A stretch of 64,000 nt of DNA from Shouchella clausii (GTDB lineage: Bacteria; Bacillota; Bacilli; Bacillales; Bacillaceae_D): positions 372,001 to 436,000 of the forward strand of contig NZ_BCXJ01000003.1 of NCBI RefSeq assembly GCF_001598215.1. Direction: 5' to 3'. Positions 61,948-64,000 of this stretch are shown here, in pieces. The stretch's first letter is position 1. Each line of letters begins with the position of its first letter. Below the pieces are notes generated by a model. That model worked only from the letters and a program-made list of their open reading frames with translations, was not told where the DNA came from and did no database searches. The position numbers and the translations under genes were made by a program.

Positions 61948-63243
61948 TCACCAACCAGATAGCACACCAGTAAGCAAAGCAAATATTGCCATCCATAGTG
62001 TCGTTAAAAAGGCCCATTTGAACATAAACCGTTGATGGTCGCCTAATTCTACTTGCGCGAGGCCAATCAACAAAAACGTTGACGCCGTCAGCGGACTGAG
62101 GGGGAAGCCGACTGTCATTTGTCCAAGTACGGACGCTTGAGCAATTTCAATTCCAGGCACGCCATACATTTCTGCCGATTGGGCAAGAATCGGCATGACG
62201 CCATAATAATAGGCATCAGGATTAAAAACGAGGCTAAGGGGCATGCTGGCAATGGCAACGACAATTGGCAGCGAACCACCAATTTGTTCCGGCACAAGGT
62301 TGACTAGCGCTACCGCCATTGCCTCGATCATCCCTGTTCCTGTAAGGATGCCTGTGAAAATTCCAGCTGCAAAAATAATCGATAACACTGGCACCATTCC
62401 TGACGCTTGCAGCTGGATTTGTTGCATTTGCTCTTTTGGATTCGGATAATTTATTAGCAGCCCAAGCACAAAGGCAATAATAAAGACAACAGGCAGCGGC
62501 AACCATTGCATAACTAATGTCGTTAACGTCAAGGCGGTCAACAGCACATTGGGAATAAACAGCTTCGGGCGTTTCATTTTCAATTGCTCTTCTGCTTGAT
62601 CACTGCTCATTGAATATTCGATTGATTGGACACCAAGGCGTTTTCGCTCTTTTTTTCCAATCCAGTAAGCGACGAATAAAAGCCATAGGAATCCCACCAC
62701 CATTGAAGGCAATAGTGGGATAAATATCTCGCCAGGATCAATGCCAAGCGCACTGCCGGCGCGGGCAGTCGGCCCTCCCCACGGCATAATATTCATGAAT
62801 CCAGCGCCAAGGCCAACAATTCCTGCCAAGACGATCCTGCTCATACCGAGCCGATCATAAAGAGGCAACAAGGCTGGAATGACAATCAAAAATGTTGATG
62901 CTCCCGAGCCATCAAGTTGGGCAAGCATAGCAAATATCAGTGTACCGACTACTACTTTTAAGGGATCGCCTTTTACTGCTTTTAAAATCTGCGCAAGAAT
63001 CGGATCAAACATCCCCGCATTGTTCATGACACCGAAATAAAGGATTGCAAATCCTAACATAACGCCAGTTGGGGCTACAAGCTGAACGCCTTCCAGCATG
63101 TGCTCGCCTAGCTCAAGGCCAAACCCACCAATGATGCCAAAAACGATTGGAATTAACACGAGTGCAACAATAACCGATAACCTTTTCGAAACAATTGAAT
63201 ATAAAAACACCACGATCGTCAAAAAACCAAGTAATGCCAGCAA
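61948..63243 (-). CDS. CitMHS family citrate/organic-acid transporter
   Basis: Polytopic transporter of 431 aa with about eleven hydrophobic segments. The CitMHS signatures are GVMLGFAILYFGVMNNAGMFDP, AQLDGSGASTFLIVIPALLPLY and MNIMPWGGPTARAGSALG. Bacillus CitM/CitH of this family import metal-citrate complexes with protons; another dicarboxylate is possible. AGGAGGGG precedes the ATG and a cre lies next to it. It probably forms an operon with the two AtuA-family genes upstream (61-bp gap). Confidence 0.9.
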   Translation of the reverse strand: MLALLGFLTIVVFLYSIVSKRLSVIVALVLIPIVFGIIGGFGLELGEHMLEGVQLVAPTGVMLGFAILYFGVMNNAGMFDPILAQILKAVKGDPLKVVVGTLIFAMLAQLDGSGASTFLIVIPALLPLYDRLGMSRIVLAGIVGLGAGFMNIMPWGGPTARAGSALGIDPGEIFIPLLPSMVVGFLWLLFVAYWIGKKERKRLGVQSIEYSMSSDQAEEQLKMKRPKLFIPNVLLTALTLTTLVMQWLPLPVVFIIAFVLGLLINYPNPKEQMQQIQLQASGMVPVLSIIFAAGIFTGILTGTGMIEAMAVALVNLVPEQIGGSLPIVVAIASMPLSLVFNPDAYYYGVMPILAQSAEMYGVPGIEIAQASVLGQMTVGFPLSPLTASTFLLIGLAQVELGDHQRFMFKWAFLTTLWMAIFALLTGVLSGW

Positions 63244-63259
63244 ATGAAACCCCTCCTAA

Positions 63260-63273
63260 TTTAAGCGCTTTCA
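63260..63273 (-). promoter_or_regulatory. cre site before the CitMHS gene
   Basis: The minus strand reads TGAAAGCGCTTAAA, which fits the cre consensus at all but one position. It sits just upstream of the Shine-Dalgarno. Bacillus citM is CcpA-repressed, which agrees. Confidence 0.68.
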
Positions 63274-63304
63274 AAATAAATGAGCATTAGCGCTACCCGC
63301 TCGT

Positions 63305-63616
63305 TTATAACCAAACTTCCATTTCAAGAAGATGCCAAGAGAGTGATTTTCCATGTACATCAAAATCAAGGGCAGCCGCTACGCCGCCTGGACGAGTGCC
63401 ATGAAGGACAAAATGAAGGGCGGCCAATTGAGGAAGCTCATAACGGTCAACATTGCCAGAGGCTAGTCGGCAAAAATGTTGTTTCACCGCTGCTGCCGTT
63501 ATTTGTTGTCTCACACTTTCGTAAAATCGTTCATCGTATAGAAATAGGCTGATCGTTGTCTGTTCGCCTTTGTCGCCTGCCCGGGCATGGGCAACTTTAT
63601 ATAAAGGTGTAGTCAT
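63305..63616 (-). CDS. AtuA-related small domain protein
   Basis: Protein of 103 aa matching the ferredoxin-fold domain found at the C-terminus of AtuA proteins or as a separate subunit: AHARAGDKGEQTTISLFLY, a central VDRYELPQLAALHFVLHGTRPGG, and DVHGKSLSWHLLEMEV. It overlaps the upstream AtuA gene by 4 bp (ATGA), so the two should be subunits of one enzyme. The exact reaction is unknown. Confidence 0.8.
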   Translation of the reverse strand: MTTPLYKVAHARAGDKGEQTTISLFLYDERFYESVRQQITAAAVKQHFCRLASGNVDRYELPQLAALHFVLHGTRPGGVAAALDFDVHGKSLSWHLLEMEVWL

Positions 63617-64000
63617 GCCATTACCTCCGTTACGAACACATTTGTCTTAATTATGTTTCGTGGAATCGATGCCGAATAAGCAGAAACGACACGTTTTGCC
63701 TGTGATCGAACGCCCCCTGGACCGCCTGGGCCGTTTAGCCACAATGCTTCCACTTCCTCACCAACACGTTCAGCTTGCCGACGGTCCCTCGCTCTAGCAG
63801 CTACACGGAGAAGGACTTCATATGGGCGAACCGACGGCTCATTCTGAAAAAGCCCATTCACCCCAAGCAATTCATATTTAACCTCTTTCTGGTCAAACCC
63901 TGCACTTGTTAATCGCGCCAATACGATTTCAGCAGCGAGATGGGCCCGTTCAACTGCACCGTAGCCTCCATAGGCAATCATGCCTTCACCAATGTAGCCT
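63613..64000 (-). CDS. AtuA family protein (DUF1446), C-terminal part, runs off the right edge
   Basis: The frame is open to the window edge (the first codons read GYIGEGMIAYGGYGAVERAHLA), so the internal ATG at 63979-63981 is not the start. The visible 129 residues match the C-terminal half of acyclic-terpene-utilisation AtuA/DUF1446 proteins (YELLGVNGLF, RPYEVLLRVAARARD, GVRSQAKRVVSAYSASIPR). Such genes often stand beside organic-acid transporters in Firmicutes; the reaction is not established. Confidence 0.78.
   Translation of the reverse strand, partial: GYIGEGMIAYGGYGAVERAHLAAEIVLARLTSAGFDQKEVKYELLGVNGLFQNEPSVRPYEVLLRVAARARDRRQAERVGEEVEALWLNGPGGPGGVRSQAKRVVSAYSASIPRNIIKTNVFVTEVMA

Noticed and set aside
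1-64000. CRISPR arrays, tRNA or rRNA genes, insertion sequences, prophage
   Set aside because: No regularly spaced repeats, cloverleaf or transposase/integrase frames were seen on reading both strands.

Overview
The window looks like chromosome from an alkaliphilic, soil or gut type Bacillaceae, most probably Shouchella (Bacillus) clausii or a close relative. This is inferred from the Gram-positive Shine-Dalgarno signals (AGGAGG cores), CcpA-type cre boxes, YesM/YesN two-component pairs, a lic-like PTS operon with a PRD regulator, and the large stock of glycan-degrading enzymes. No ribosomal RNA, tRNA, IS element, phage or CRISPR array was seen.

Layout. (1) 1-13.6 kb, minus strand: an operon-like block for high-mannose N-glycans. 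It holds a GH1 6-phospho-beta-glycosidase, a GH38 alpha-mannosidase, a secreted GH85 endo-beta-N-acetylglucosaminidase, a second GH38, a GH125 exo-alpha-1,6-mannosidase, a DUF624 membrane protein and a YesM/YesN pair (the response regulator runs off the left edge). cre-like boxes precede GH1, GH85 and the second GH38. (2) 13.7-16.9 kb: small accessory genes and an SDR/TetR pair. (3) 17.0-22.5 kb, minus: a lactose/cellobiose-type PTS operon (IIB, IIC, IIA, GH1, PRD regulator) with a cre and an upstream palindrome. (4) 22.6-30.9 kb: accessory genes, including a Cys-rich pentapeptide-repeat protein, TetR/serine hydrolase, cytidine deaminase, a MerR/SDR pair with a textbook MerR promoter, and a GntR/MFS pair.

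(5) 31.2-46.6 kb, minus: a polyuronide/galactoside utilisation locus. It has two CUT1 ABC permeases, a binding lipoprotein, a YesM/YesN pair, GH88, a DUF2264 (GH154-like) protein, a heparinase II/III-like lyase and a secreted GH59-like enzyme whose C-terminal modules are cut off by one in-frame TAA. (6) 46.7-54.3 kb: a sugar-acid regulon made of a GntR/FadR regulator, a KdgD-like dehydratase, an alpha-ketoglutarate semialdehyde dehydrogenase, a TctBAC transporter (tctC frameshifted in a T7 run) and a divergent UxuA-like dehydratase. All three promoters carry the same operator, TTGT(A/C)TTACAA, over the -10.

(7) 54.3-59.8 kb: a locus that does not match a standard pathway. A 664-aa protein with a lipase-like GHSLA motif is followed by a small helical protein and preceded by two tandem paralogous lipoproteins. 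The lipoproteins share a nearly identical 240-bp leader and signal-peptide segment but have diverged mature parts; a decayed third copy lies further upstream. A toxin (or surface effector)/immunity arrangement is the working guess. (8) 60.0-64.0 kb: a chemoreceptor, a CitMHS citrate-type transporter with a cre, and two AtuA-family genes, the last running off the right edge.

How it works together: secreted endo-enzymes (GH85, GH59-like) act outside, transporters bring in oligosaccharides or acids, and exo-enzymes without signal peptides (GH38, GH125, GH1, GH88, GH154-like) finish inside. Two-component sensors activate the glycan loci, and CcpA probably represses most of them.
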